Source of the DNA: Lysobacteraceae bacterium
Lineage (GTDB): Bacteria > Pseudomonadota > Gammaproteobacteria > Xanthomonadales > Ahniellaceae
NCBI GenBank assembly: GCA_021299185.1
Contig: JAJTHZ010000117.1
Coordinates: 1 to 45,905, forward strand
Reading direction: 5' to 3'
Length of the DNA stretch: 45,905 nt
Within the stretch, counting starts at the first letter, position 1; each line of letters begins with the position of its first letter. Shown piece after piece: positions 9,254 through 20,294 of the stretch. Both the position numbers and the translations under genes were made by a program. The notes under the pieces are model-generated. The model was not told where the DNA came from. It saw only the letters and a program-made list of their open reading frames with translations, and ran no database searches.

Positions 9254-10966
9254 GTGGCGGGCGGATTCGGCAGCGACACCATCGCGGGCCTCGCGGGCCG
9301 GATCGCCGCCCTGGCACCGGTCGCGGTGCGCTTTGCCTGGGGCAGCGGGCGGCTCGAGGGCCGCGGCCACCTCGGGATCGACGGCGACACGCTGCGGCTC
9401 ACCGGCGAGCTGGCCGGCGTCGGCCGCGTCGACCTCGCCGCGCACCGCAGCCAGGTCACGGGCTGGCAGCGCAAGCGAGGCGACCAGATCGGACTCGCCG
9501 TGCGCGCGGCCTCCGGCAACGGCCAGGAGCCGCTGCGCGCGCTGGCATTCGAACGCGAGGCGGACGCCGAGCGACTGGTCGCCTGGCTGCCGCCGTCGGC
9601 GAGCCGCACCAGCCTCGTGCGACGCTGGTACGAAGAGCGCCTCGGCCCCTACCGTCGCGAGGCCTGGGCCACCTACGCGCTGCTCGGCGTGCTGGTCGCC
9701 TGCTACGCACTGCAGGTCGCGTCCTCCGGGCGCATCGCCTTCGACGCCGCGATGCTGCTCGGGCACGGCGCCAACCTGCCTGCGCGCACCCTCGATGGCG
9801 AACCTTGGCGGCTGCTCGCGGCCGTCTTCCTGCATGCCGACTTCGGGCACCTGTTCGGCAATGCGCTGACCTTCCTCGCCCTCGGCCCCTACGTCGAGCG
9901 GCTCTACGGCCGCGCCGCCCTGCCGGCGTTGTTCGTCGGGGCCGGCATCGCCGGCAGCGCCGTCGACCTGTTCACCAACTTCGGCATCGTCGCGGTCGGC
10001 GCCTCGGGGGCGGTGTTCGGCATCGTCGGCGCGCTGCTCGCCTATCCCCTGCGCCGCCCCGGCCACCTGCCGCTGGCCTCGATGCGCGTGATCCTCGCCT
10101 TCGGCGGCCTCTACACCGCCTGGTCGTTGAAGCAGGGCTTCGACAACGTCGGGGTCAACAACAGCGCGCACGTGACCGGGCTGCTCGCGGGCTTCGCGCT
10201 CGGCCTGCTGCTGGCGCCGCCGTTCGAGCGCGAGCGACGCCCGGCATGGCTGCCGCTGGCCGCGGTCGCGGCACTGTTCGCGGTGTTGCTCGCCAGCGCG
10301 CTGGCGCTCGGCGTGGCCCGGCGCGGCGATGACTTCCGCCTGTCCCAGGTGCTGCATGACCTCGCCGCGCGGGCCAAGGACCTCGACAGCGACTGCGAGG
10401 TCGCGGCCAGGCGCGCCCGCGACGACCCGGCGGCCGGCCGCGCGGCGTTCGAGGCCGCCTGCATCGCGACGCTGGACGAGATCGAGGCGCGCATCACCGC
10501 GTTGGCGCCGCGCGACGAAGGCCTGCGCCAGCGGGTCGCGGAACAGCTGGCCGTACTGTCCCTGCGCCGCACGGCGAACCGCGCCGCCGCCGCCCGTTTC
10601 ACCGACATCGCCGCGCTGGGCCCTGCGGACGCCGCGCGATCGGCGGCACTCGACGCCTGCAAGGCGGCCCTCGACGGCCTCGAATCGATCCCCGCGCGGC
10701 AGGTGGTGCGCGCGGTGCGCGCCGAGTGCGTCGCAGCGCTCGACGACGCGATCGCATTGCTGGATGCGGCGGCGACGCACAGCGCCGACGTGCTGCGCTA
10801 CCAGCACGCCTCGCGAACGCTGTGGCGCGCCGAGCGGTCCGCGTTCGAGCGCATCGCCGACGCGATCGAGCGCGCCGACGATGCGGCGATCGAACAGGCA
10901 GTCGCCGACCTCGAGGCGGCCCGCGCTGCGTTCTCGGCCGCCACCGGCGTGCTGGCCGGGGCCTGA
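9254..10966 (+). CDS. Rhomboid-family intramembrane serine protease with long N- and C-terminal extensions
   Basis: This is a 570-residue protein, about twice a minimal rhomboid. Residues 1-130 are soluble and of unrecognised fold. Membrane helices begin at about 138 (YALLGVLVACYALQV). The rhomboid core spans ~180-322 with HADFGHLFGN (His199 and Asn203, oxyanion region), GASGAVFG (nucleophile Ser251) and NNSAHVTGLLAGF (His306), so the Ser-His dyad is intact. Another helix follows at about 331-352, then a ~215-residue Ala-rich helical tail with scattered cysteines. The substrate is unknown. The start is GTG at 9254 with GGGGGAA upstream, and TATGAT at 9221-9226 may be the -10. It converges on uvrB with 2 bp between stops. 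Confidence 0.9.
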   Translation: MAGGFGSDTIAGLAGRIAALAPVAVRFAWGSGRLEGRGHLGIDGDTLRLTGELAGVGRVDLAAHRSQVTGWQRKRGDQIGLAVRAASGNGQEPLRALAFEREADAERLVAWLPPSASRTSLVRRWYEERLGPYRREAWATYALLGVLVACYALQVASSGRIAFDAAMLLGHGANLPARTLDGEPWRLLAAVFLHADFGHLFGNALTFLALGPYVERLYGRAALPALFVGAGIAGSAVDLFTNFGIVAVGASGAVFGIVGALLAYPLRRPGHLPLASMRVILAFGGLYTAWSLKQGFDNVGVNNSAHVTGLLAGFALGLLLAPPFERERRPAWLPLAAVAALFAVLLASALALGVARRGDDFRLSQVLHDLAARAKDLDSDCEVAARRARDDPAAGRAAFEAACIATLDEIEARITALAPRDEGLRQRVAEQLAVLSLRRTANRAAAARFTDIAALGPADAARSAALDACKAALDGLESIPARQVVRAVRAECVAALDDAIALLDAAATHSADVLRYQHASRTLWRAERSAFERIADAIERADDAAIEQAVADLEAARAAFSAATGVLAGA

Positions 10967-10968
10967 GG

Positions 10969-13020
<2,052 letters not shown>

Positions 13021-13136
13021 GTCGGCAATCTGGGGGCGGTGGGCGATTTTCCTACAAGCCGGCGCGGAATGTGCCCATCGCGGCACCGATCCGATGACGC
13101 CACGCTGTCAGCCACCACGATCAACAGGACGCCGAC

Positions 13137-13679
13137 ATGCAACGCCAAGGAAGGGCTTCGGGATTCAGCCTGCTCGAGTTGCTGGTCACGCTGGGGATCG
13201 CCGGGATCGTGATGGGATTTGCCGTGCCGTCGTTCGCCCGCCTGCTGGCTGACGCCGAGCTGCGCGCGGGCAGCTCCGCGCTCTCGGTGGCGCTCGCAGC
13301 GGCGCGCATGCGGGCCGTGGAGACCCGCCGACCGGTCAGCGTATGCCCACTCGACGACGCGGGGGCCTGCCGCCCCGGCAGCGACTGGTCGCGCGGTTGG
13401 ATGGTGTTCGACGACCCGCGCCAGCACGGCCGGCCGATCGGTCGGGAGGCCATCGTCGAGGTTTCGGCGCTCGACGGCCGCGGCATCGTGCGCAGTACGG
13501 GCGGCAGGCCCCTGCTGACCTTCCGCCCTGACGGCAGTTCGGCCGGCAGCAACGTCACCCTGAGCCTGTGCCATCCGGACCATCCCGGGCTGGGACGCCA
13601 GATCGTCCTCAACAATGCAGGCCGCGCGCGCAGCGGTCCACTGCCTCCCGGATGGGCCTGCACGCCCCGTCCTTCGTGA
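13137..13679 (+). CDS. FimT/GspH-type pseudopilin (stand-alone copy)
   Basis: This is a 180-residue prepilin-like protein. A class III signal (MQRQGRASG) precedes FSLLELLVTLGIAGIVMGF. Cleavage by the prepilin peptidase is expected between Gly9 and Phe10, and the +5 Glu needed for assembly is present. The C-terminal domain follows the GspH/FimT pattern (ARMRAVETRRPVSVC...GWMVF...LTFRPDG). AGGA lies 8 nt before the ATG. It is divergent from uvrB, 116 bp apart, and separated from the main pilin operon by tRNA-Asn and a terminator, so it has its own transcript. Confidence 0.88.
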   Translation: MQRQGRASGFSLLELLVTLGIAGIVMGFAVPSFARLLADAELRAGSSALSVALAAARMRAVETRRPVSVCPLDDAGACRPGSDWSRGWMVFDDPRQHGRPIGREAIVEVSALDGRGIVRSTGGRPLLTFRPDGSSAGSNVTLSLCHPDHPGLGRQIVLNNAGRARSGPLPPGWACTPRPS

Positions 13680-13813
13680 ACGCGCCCCCGGCCGGGCCGA
13701 CTTGACGCTGGCGGCGCACTGGGCGATCATTCGCGCCCTTCGCGCGCGGCTCGACCAGCCGCCGAATGGCGCTGCGCCTGGATCTCACCCAAGCATCGCG
13801 CCGATCCGACATT

Positions 13814-13889
13814 TCCCGAGTAGCTCAGTCGGTAGAGCAGGTGACTGTTAATCACCGGGTCGGCGGTTCGAGTCCGTCCTCGGGAGCCA
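13814..13889 (+). tRNA. tRNA-Asn(GTT)
   Basis: This is a 76-nt cloverleaf. Acceptor arms are TCCCGAG and CTCGGGA, the anticodon stem is GGTGA/TCACC with loop CTGTTAA (anticodon GTT), the T loop is GTTCGAGTC, and CCA is encoded. An intrinsic terminator starts about 10 nt after the 3' end. Confidence 0.97.
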
Positions 13890-13898
13890 CGTTGCAAG

Positions 13899-13928
13899 AA
13901 AAAGCCCGCCGATAGGCGGGCTTTTTTG
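13899..13928 (+). terminator. Rho-independent terminator of tRNA-Asn
   Basis: Arms AAGCCCGCC (13902-13910) and GGCGGGCTT (13915-13923) flank a 4-nt GATA loop, followed by TTTTGTTTTC. A-rich flanks also pair with the T run, so it may work in both directions and help end pilE transcription, whose stop codon is at 13952. Confidence 0.92.
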
Positions 13929-13951
13929 TTTTCTCGCCGGCGATCGATGAA

Positions 13952-14401
13952 TCACCAGCAGTTATCGGGCGCAGGCCCGAGGGCGCCCCGCACCCCATTG
14001 TTGGTGAGCGTCAGCACGCCGCAAGGATCGCTGCTCTGGAAATCGCCGGTGGGCGTTGCTCGAAGCGTGTAGCTGAGTCCATCCGCTGGCACCACCACGT
14101 CGATCTCGTACCAGGCCGTGTCGTCCGGTTCGGCCCCGACCGTGCTGTCGTCCATGTTCAAGCCGCTGTTCGCCGGATCGCCGGTCCGCGGCCCCGTAAT
14201 GTCGGCCGAGTAGCGATTGAAGGCGGTGAAGAATTTCTCCTGCTCGGCGGCGATCCGAAGCAGCAAGTTCTTGCCTTCGCTGCGGTTGGAGCGCTGGACG
14301 TACTGGGTGTAGGAAGGAACCGCGATCGCGATGATGATCGCCACGATCGCGAGCACGATCAGCAGTTCGATCAACGTGAAGCCCTTTTGTGCTTGGCGCA
14401 T
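13952..14401 (-). CDS. pilE: Type IV pilus minor pilin PilE
   Basis: This is a 149-residue pilin. The short leader MRQAQKG is followed by FTLIELLIVLAIVAIIIAIA, the canonical type IVa N-terminal helix with Glu at +5. TYxQYVQRSNRSEGKNLL is followed by the PilE-family feature of a lysine/arginine-rich turn and Tyr-rich strand. A C-terminal cysteine pair (DPCGVL...DNCW) should form the D-region disulfide. It is the last gene of the fimU-pilV-W-X-Y1-E order, 60 bp after pilY1. In Pseudomonas aeruginosa these minor pilins prime pilus assembly and join the tip complex. Confidence 0.92.
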   Translation of the reverse strand: MRQAQKGFTLIELLIVLAIVAIIIAIAVPSYTQYVQRSNRSEGKNLLLRIAAEQEKFFTAFNRYSADITGPRTGDPANSGLNMDDSTVGAEPDDTAWYEIDVVVPADGLSYTLRATPTGDFQSSDPCGVLTLTNNGVRGALGPAPDNCW

Positions 14402-14461
14402 GATTCGGTACCCTGCCTGTCCGCGGAAGCTGTCTGTCGTCGGTCACTTCAAAGATCATTC

Positions 14462-17400
14462 CTAGGGCGTCAACTCGCGCCAGGAACGGCGCCGCCACAC
14501 AGTGGTCGGGACTTCGATGCCCGGGAAATCAATCAAGGTGCCAATCCCACCGCCCACATTGATCAGCAGCGCCGGCGATCCCTCAGCCACGCTCGAGGAT
14601 ACTGATTCGCCGATTGCGCTCGAGCGATCATTGGCGTTCACCACGCCATCGCCGTTGAGGTCGATGTTCGGCGCGGCGCCGGTGGACGCGTTGAGTTCAT
14701 ACACGTTGCCGCGTAGGCCAGGCAGGCACGGATCGTCGCCGTTCGGAATGATCGTCGAGAAGATCGCAATGCCCTGCGAGAACAACGCACCCGCGGACGT
14801 GACGCCACGCTCGCCGAGGTCGACAAGGTTGATGTACCAGCCGCGTTGCGTGTCGGCGACGTCCGCGTCGGACACCGTGAAGCGGTCCGGGTCGGGTAGC
14901 GTGCCGGGGGTCTTGGTCAGGACCTGCTGCTGCAAGCTACCCTCGGTGACCGGGTAGTTCGGCGACGTGCGGCCATACTCGCGGATGCCGTACAGGCGCT
15001 GGGTCGGCACGCCGGTCACGGAGCGGTCGCCCGGCTCGAGATACTTGCCGGTGCTGACCACGGCGATGATGCCGGCGGTCTTGGCGTCCGGGAACAGGCG
15101 CGGCGCCGAGGTGATCGGGCGCACGAAGTCGGCGCTCGGATGGAACATGCGGACCACGCTCCAGTTCGACGGGCTGGGATCCGAAAGGTCGAACCGCCAC
15201 AGGTTGCCCTGCAGGTCGCCGGCCACCGCGAACTCGTCGATGAAGTCGGACTCGTAGTCGCCCATCGTCGGCGTCGTGAGCCCACGCGACACGTTCGGCG
15301 CGAACTCGAAGCGGCGGATCTCGGTGCCGGTTTCGGCGTCGAGGATGAACAGCGTGGAGCCGCCGCTCGCCGGGGCGGGGTCGGCCGGCGCCACCTGGGG
15401 CTCCGTGGTCGTCAACTGTTCGCTGTTGTATCCACCGGGCACGACCACGACCCAGCGCCCATTGGCAAGGCGGGCGATGTTGGGGCGACCGTAGGAGAAG
15501 CCCATGCGTTGAGCACCAGCGACATCGTCGGAAAACTCCCACAGCGCCACGTCGGCGGCGTTGGTCTCCGTGACGTTGGGATTGGTGATGTCGAGCGCGA
15601 ACACACCCTGCCCGCCGCGTCGCAGCGAACCCACCAGGATGGTGCGCCAGCGGCCGCCGAAGAACACGTCGCGCACCACCGGGCTGTTATCCACGTACGG
15701 CGTGAACTCAAAGGTCGGGTTGGTGAGGCGGCTCAGCGTCGGCGCGACTTCGCGCGGGACATAGGCCCAGAGTTCGCGGCCGGTGCCGAAGTCGAAGATC
15801 GGATTGCCGCTCACGTCAAAGCCCGTCGCGCCGCTGCCGGCATCGAAGGCGTGCAGCATGCCGTCGTTGGCGCCGACGTAGATGACGCGATCGCGGTTCC
15901 GATTCGCGGTGCGGAACGCCGAGTACTTGAGCGCGGGCGGGGCCTCGAACTCGGGCCCGCCCTGGAAATCTTCGTCGGTGAATGCCGCTGCCGGCGCCCC
16001 GACCACCACGGCGCCCGAGTTCACCACCGCGCCCAGCAGGCCGCCGCGGATGCGGAACGGGCCGCCGTTGTTGATCTCGTTGCTGGTATCGCCGCGGATG
16101 TACTCCAGCCGGAGCTCGCCGAGGTTGTCGTCGTCGATCACGCTGGTGACCGGATCATCGTCCAGCATGTTCCGGTAGTCGGACGGCAGCGAGCCCCAGC
16201 GGAACGGGATGCCACCACCGGTCGGGCTGGACGAGGTGATGATCACGCGGTCGGCCGAGGTGCGCGAGTTGAGGAGGGCGCCGGCTTCCCAAGCCTGCGT
16301 GCCGAGGCTGCCGTCGGGGTTGACCGACAACGCGAACACCTGGCCCGTCCAGTCGCCGGAATCGAAGCCGGTGCGGAAGACCAGGGTGCTGGCCTGGATG
16401 ATGCCCGACGTCACCGTGGCGGCCGAAACGGTGCCGCGCCGCGCGACCATGCTGGTGAGGGCGACGCTGAGCGAGTCAACGAGCTCCTGCGGGTTGGCCG
16501 CCGAGAAGAAGCCGCCGCGCGAGACCAGGCCGGCGTGCCAGAAGTCGTCGACGGTCTCCGGGAAACCCAAGCGGAACCCGGGCCAGGCGACGGTGCCTGC
16601 CCGCAGCGCGTCGTACTGCGTGGGCCAGATCCGCGCGCCGGATACGCCGAGCCCGACCGTGAAGTTGACCATGTGCTGCCAGGTCGCCGGGTCGTTGTCC
16701 GGGTTCCAGTAGATCTCCGGGTTGTCGGCCGGGTTGCCCAGCGGACCGACGATCGCGGGGCCGGTGACGCCGGTCGCGCGGTTGCCAAAGAAGGGCGGCA
16801 CGTTGTTCGCGAGGTCCGGCCGCAGGTCGTTCGCCCAGTAGCTGAAGGCGATCGTCGCCTTGCTGACCGTGCACGCGCTGTCGTTCCAGCAGCCGCCGGC
16901 ATTGGTCGGCGTCTGCACGTTGCCGATGATGCGGCTGACCGCTTCCGCCGGCACGTAGGTGCGGCCATCGGGCAGCGTGCGCCCCGCGTTCAGCGGCGCC
17001 CAGCCGAAGGGCGGCGTGGCCGTGGGGTTGGGGCCGTTGGAATAGCCGTCGGTCACGTGGACGTGGAAGTTCTGGCGGCAGGTCAGCTCGCGGTTGAGCG
17101 GCGGACCATCCCAGTAGGGATTGGTGTTGTTGGTCACCGCTGACGAGCCGTGCGCGAACAGCTGGCCGGCGCGCACCAGCGCGTTGCGGTTCGGCGTGCC
17201 GTAGAGCGTCGGCAGGCTGAAGATGTTCTGGAAGAACGCCGCGCGCGCCGCGCCCTGGAACTTGTCCAGGGTGGTGGTGCCCGGGTTGAACGGCCGCTCG
17301 GTCAGCTGCTGGTAGGCGACGCGCAGGCCCGAGTCCTGCACGCCGAAAGTGCGGGTCAAGGCGGTGCGCGCCAGCAGGTAGCGGTTGCTGTAGTACGAGA

Positions 17401-18253
17401 ACCAGTTGGCGAAGTTCTGCCGTTCGGCGGAGCTGCCGTTGGCGACGTTGACCGCCTGGTACAGGCGCGGGTTGTTGACCTGCGCCGCGACGGTCGGGTC
17501 GCCGGTGAAGCTGTAGTAGAACGCCGCCGAGGTGCCGCCCGTGGTGCCGCGGAACTGGGTGCCCGTGGTCTGGTTGTTGGCCGACGTGAACGGCAGCCAC
17601 GCATTGACGGTGGAGATGCCGACGCCGGTGCCGCCGGTCACCAGCGGGATCGGGACCGGCACCGAGGTGTTGGTCGGGTTGGTGCAGTTGTTGTACCAGA
17701 CGTCGGTGGTGCCGAGGTTCGTCACCGCGTTGAGGTTGGGGGCGAGCGGGCGCAGGCGCGGCTCATGGCCGATGAACTGCGCGGTGCTGCTGTTGGCCAT
17801 CTGAATCGCGCGCTTGGGAAAGTAGGCGGTCTCGAGGTTGATCGTCGGCGTCGGCACCTTGCCGGTCTTGGGCGAGCCCGGGCCCTCGTAGCCGTCGAGC
17901 CAGGCCGCGGTGAAGCTGGCGTTCGGGAACGGCGTGCCGTCGGCGCCCAGCGGCGGCGTGTAGAGCACGTTGGGGTTGTAATAGAGACGGTTAAAGCCAT
18001 GCCAGAAATGACGCGGATGGCGGAAGTTGCAGCCGCCCTCGATGCCGTCCGGCAGGTAGGGCACGCCCATCGAGCCGGAGTCGTCGAGGGTGACCGCGAC
18101 GTTCGGGTCCACCGAGGCGTTGAGGAACAGCGGCGCGCGCTGCAGGTTCATCGGCGTCGGGATGGTCGCCGACGCCGCGCCGGCGATGGTGGCGAGCGCC
18201 GCCGCGGCGACGAACAGGACCGGGGTGCGGACGCGGAAGGCGGAGGGCTTCAT
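14462..18253 (-). CDS. pilY1: Type IV pilus tip adhesin/assembly factor PilY1
   Basis: This is a 1263-residue secreted protein, in the usual size range. A signal peptide (residues ~10-30, ending ASA) is followed by a von Willebrand A-like region. DDSGSM at 57-62 is the MIDAS motif (Asp57, Ser59, Ser61). The C-terminal half is the PilC/PilY1 beta-propeller (VIYVGANDGMLHAFD, ELWAYVPREV). DLNGDGVVNANDR near residue 1205 looks like the calcium site that governs pilus extension and retraction. The ATG at 18253 has AAGGGG upstream and lies 3 bp after pilX. PilY1 sits at the pilus tip with PilX, PilW, PilV and FimU. Confidence 0.94.
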   Translation of the reverse strand: MKPSAFRVRTPVLFVAAAALATIAGAASATIPTPMNLQRAPLFLNASVDPNVAVTLDDSGSMGVPYLPDGIEGGCNFRHPRHFWHGFNRLYYNPNVLYTPPLGADGTPFPNASFTAAWLDGYEGPGSPKTGKVPTPTINLETAYFPKRAIQMANSSTAQFIGHEPRLRPLAPNLNAVTNLGTTDVWYNNCTNPTNTSVPVPIPLVTGGTGVGISTVNAWLPFTSANNQTTGTQFRGTTGGTSAAFYYSFTGDPTVAAQVNNPRLYQAVNVANGSSAERQNFANWFSYYSNRYLLARTALTRTFGVQDSGLRVAYQQLTERPFNPGTTTLDKFQGAARAAFFQNIFSLPTLYGTPNRNALVRAGQLFAHGSSAVTNNTNPYWDGPPLNRELTCRQNFHVHVTDGYSNGPNPTATPPFGWAPLNAGRTLPDGRTYVPAEAVSRIIGNVQTPTNAGGCWNDSACTVSKATIAFSYWANDLRPDLANNVPPFFGNRATGVTGPAIVGPLGNPADNPEIYWNPDNDPATWQHMVNFTVGLGVSGARIWPTQYDALRAGTVAWPGFRLGFPETVDDFWHAGLVSRGGFFSAANPQELVDSLSVALTSMVARRGTVSAATVTSGIIQASTLVFRTGFDSGDWTGQVFALSVNPDGSLGTQAWEAGALLNSRTSADRVIITSSSPTGGGIPFRWGSLPSDYRNMLDDDPVTSVIDDDNLGELRLEYIRGDTSNEINNGGPFRIRGGLLGAVVNSGAVVVGAPAAAFTDEDFQGGPEFEAPPALKYSAFRTANRNRDRVIYVGANDGMLHAFDAGSGATGFDVSGNPIFDFGTGRELWAYVPREVAPTLSRLTNPTFEFTPYVDNSPVVRDVFFGGRWRTILVGSLRRGGQGVFALDITNPNVTETNAADVALWEFSDDVAGAQRMGFSYGRPNIARLANGRWVVVVPGGYNSEQLTTTEPQVAPADPAPASGGSTLFILDAETGTEIRRFEFAPNVSRGLTTPTMGDYESDFIDEFAVAGDLQGNLWRFDLSDPSPSNWSVVRMFHPSADFVRPITSAPRLFPDAKTAGIIAVVSTGKYLEPGDRSVTGVPTQRLYGIREYGRTSPNYPVTEGSLQQQVLTKTPGTLPDPDRFTVSDADVADTQRGWYINLVDLGERGVTSAGALFSQGIAIFSTIIPNGDDPCLPGLRGNVYELNASTGAAPNIDLNGDGVVNANDRSSAIGESVSSSVAEGSPALLINVGGGIGTLIDFPGIEVPTTVWRRRSWRELTP

Positions 18254-18256
18254 AGC

Positions 18257-18904
18257 TTACCCCTTGGAGCGTGCGGTGTAGGTGGTCTCGACCGTGCGCA
18301 CGACGGTCTCGAGGCCGCCCGTTGCACGGGCGGTGATGCGATACATGCGCAGGTCGGAATTGCCGGCCGGCGAGCCGCCGCCGGTACCCTCGTAGTTCTC
18401 AGTGCCGGTTGCGCCGCCTTCCATCGCGGCACCCGCGCCTTGCGGGCGCACGCGCCCGAGGTCCTCGGTCAGGAACACCGGCTGTTCGGCAAGGCGCGCG
18501 GTGTATTGAGTGGTTGCGCCATAATCGACTTGGGAAGGCGACAGTGGCGTCGCGCCGGTAGTGAAGAAATCGGCGGGCGAGGCCTCGCGGAATGCGCGCG
18601 CCACGGCGGCGTCTTTGCGGAACACGCCATCGTTGCCCGCCAGGTTGCCGGCCAGGACGGTACCGTTGCTGACCAGGTACCAGTCATAAATGGTGCGCTC
18701 GCCGGCGCGATTGGCTGTTTCGGCCCCGCTGCGGGCGAGTGACTCGTTGCGAAGGCCGCCGGCCATGCGCTCCTGGGTCACGCTCTGGCGCATGCCGACG
18801 GTGGCGATCAGGCTCACCAGCACGAGGAAGATCAGGCCGATCACGAGGGCGACGCCACGCTGGCGGCGCGGCATGGTCATGCGGTTCATTGCGGATGCAC
18901 CCAT
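18257..18904 (-). CDS. pilX: Type IV pilus minor pilin PilX
   Basis: This is a 215-residue protein. A leader ending RRQRG precedes VALVIGLIFLVLVSLIATVG, a pilin helix without the +5 Glu, as expected for PilX/GspK-type tip subunits. MRQSVTQERMAGGLRNESLA after the helix is the family-conserved stretch. I chose the ATG at 18904 because it follows the pilW stop by one base. An ATG at 18889 is equally possible, and neither has a strong Shine-Dalgarno sequence. Translation is probably coupled to pilW. It works with PilY1, the next gene. Confidence 0.9.
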   Translation of the reverse strand: MGASAMNRMTMPRRQRGVALVIGLIFLVLVSLIATVGMRQSVTQERMAGGLRNESLARSGAETANRAGERTIYDWYLVSNGTVLAGNLAGNDGVFRKDAAVARAFREASPADFFTTGATPLSPSQVDYGATTQYTARLAEQPVFLTEDLGRVRPQGAGAAMEGGATGTENYEGTGGGSPAGNSDLRMYRITARATGGLETVVRTVETTYTARSKG

Positions 18905-18905
18905 G

Positions 18906-20294
18906 TCAGTAGTTGTAGCCACGCAGGTTGACCAGGGTCCGGAATTCGCGGCGCAGCATGCGGCCGGCCGGGAGCCCGTTGCGTGTCGCTCCGAGTGCCT
19001 GCGGGTTCTCGAACTGCGCCGCGTTGTTGGGGGTGCCGTCGTTGAGCCACGAATAGCGGAACTCGTCGTCGTTGGTCGACGAGATATCCTCCACCGTGTT
19101 GGCTAGCAGGTAGACCTCGATGCTCTTCACGGCACGCCAGCCGCAGCCGGGTTCGTTCTGGCTAAGCGCTGGCGCCGGCAGGATGTTCGCCGGGTTCGGC
19201 GGGCAATCCTGCGACAGCGCGCCGAGCGCATCGACCTGCGCAGCGGTCAGGTAACGGGTACGCCCTTGCGAGTCTTCCACCCCGTACAGCAGGTCGAAGC
19301 GTTCGATTCCCTCCACCAGGCCCTGCGCGACGTTGGCCCCTTCTTTGCGCATCAGCACGCTGATGAGACGCCCGGGCGTGCGGTTGTCGTTGGCGATCAG
19401 GAGATAGTACGACACGGTCCGCAGCGCGGTCGGCAGGTGATAGGCGCGCGCGTTGTTCACCACGTCGAGGCGTCGCATCCGGTCGCTGGTGAAATTCGCG
19501 GGCGTCATCTCGATTGAGACGACACCAGGAGCGGGCGCAGGTGGCGGCCCCACGATGGTTCCCAGGAACATTTCGCTGAGCCCACAGTCCGACACCCAGA
19601 TCGGGGAATTGGCCGTCATGCCGGCGAACCCCGCGCGCGCCAATTCCGCAGGGTCATTCACGACGTCGATTACAGGGCGCGCGCCACCCGCCTGCCATTC
19701 GCGCTGGTTGACGACCCGAACGCCCTCGCCGGTGAGGTAGCGGACGGTCAGCACATCGGCGCCTTGCGCGCGCTGCCCCACGGCTGACCCCATGTTCGGA
19801 ATCGCGGCCCCCAGCAGGTTGACGCCACGGTTGGCCGCGTTGAGCGCCGGTGTGCAGGCGCCGATAGCGCACTCGTGTCCCACCATCATGAAGCGTGGGC
19901 TGAGCAGGTACGGCGCCCCGAAGCCGGTCGGCCCGAGGCGGAGGCTGGGGTTGGTGGCCGCGTTGAAGTAACTGAACGCCGCGCGCGCGGTGTCAACGTA
20001 GATGTTGGGGAACGGGCCGATGACGCTGGATGCCGCGGAATCGAAGTTGGAGCAGTGCTGGGCGGACGCGGCGCGCAGGTCGGCGGCGATCCGCTGCATC
20101 GCGAAGCGGCCGTTCTCCTGCAGGCGCGCGAGGCCGTCCTGCGTGCGGTTGGCCACGCCGATCGCGTTGACCAGGGTGACGAGGCCGATGATCACGATCG
20201 ACGAGATCACCAGGGTGACCATCAGTTCGATCAGCGACAGGCCGGCCATGCGGCGCACGGCGGCCGGCGTGCGCGCGGCGATCGCGGTACTCAT
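18906..20294 (-). CDS. pilW: Type IV pilus minor pilin PilW
   Basis: This is a 462-residue protein, longer than many PilW. A 17-residue leader ends MAG before LSLIELMVTLVISSIVIIGL; +1 is Leu and +5 Glu is kept. RTQDGLARLQENGRFAMQRIAADLR is the typical PilW post-helix sequence. Paired cysteines (HCSNF, CAIGACTP, DCGLS, DCPP, GCGW) suggest disulfides in the exported domain. The start at 20294 overlaps the pilV stop by 4 bp, so translation is coupled. PilW joins PilV, PilX and FimU in the tip complex under PilY1. Confidence 0.92.
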   Translation of the reverse strand: MSTAIAARTPAAVRRMAGLSLIELMVTLVISSIVIIGLVTLVNAIGVANRTQDGLARLQENGRFAMQRIAADLRAASAQHCSNFDSAASSVIGPFPNIYVDTARAAFSYFNAATNPSLRLGPTGFGAPYLLSPRFMMVGHECAIGACTPALNAANRGVNLLGAAIPNMGSAVGQRAQGADVLTVRYLTGEGVRVVNQREWQAGGARPVIDVVNDPAELARAGFAGMTANSPIWVSDCGLSEMFLGTIVGPPPAPAPGVVSIEMTPANFTSDRMRRLDVVNNARAYHLPTALRTVSYYLLIANDNRTPGRLISVLMRKEGANVAQGLVEGIERFDLLYGVEDSQGRTRYLTAAQVDALGALSQDCPPNPANILPAPALSQNEPGCGWRAVKSIEVYLLANTVEDISSTNDDEFRYSWLNDGTPNNAAQFENPQALGATRNGLPAGRMLRREFRTLVNLRGYNY

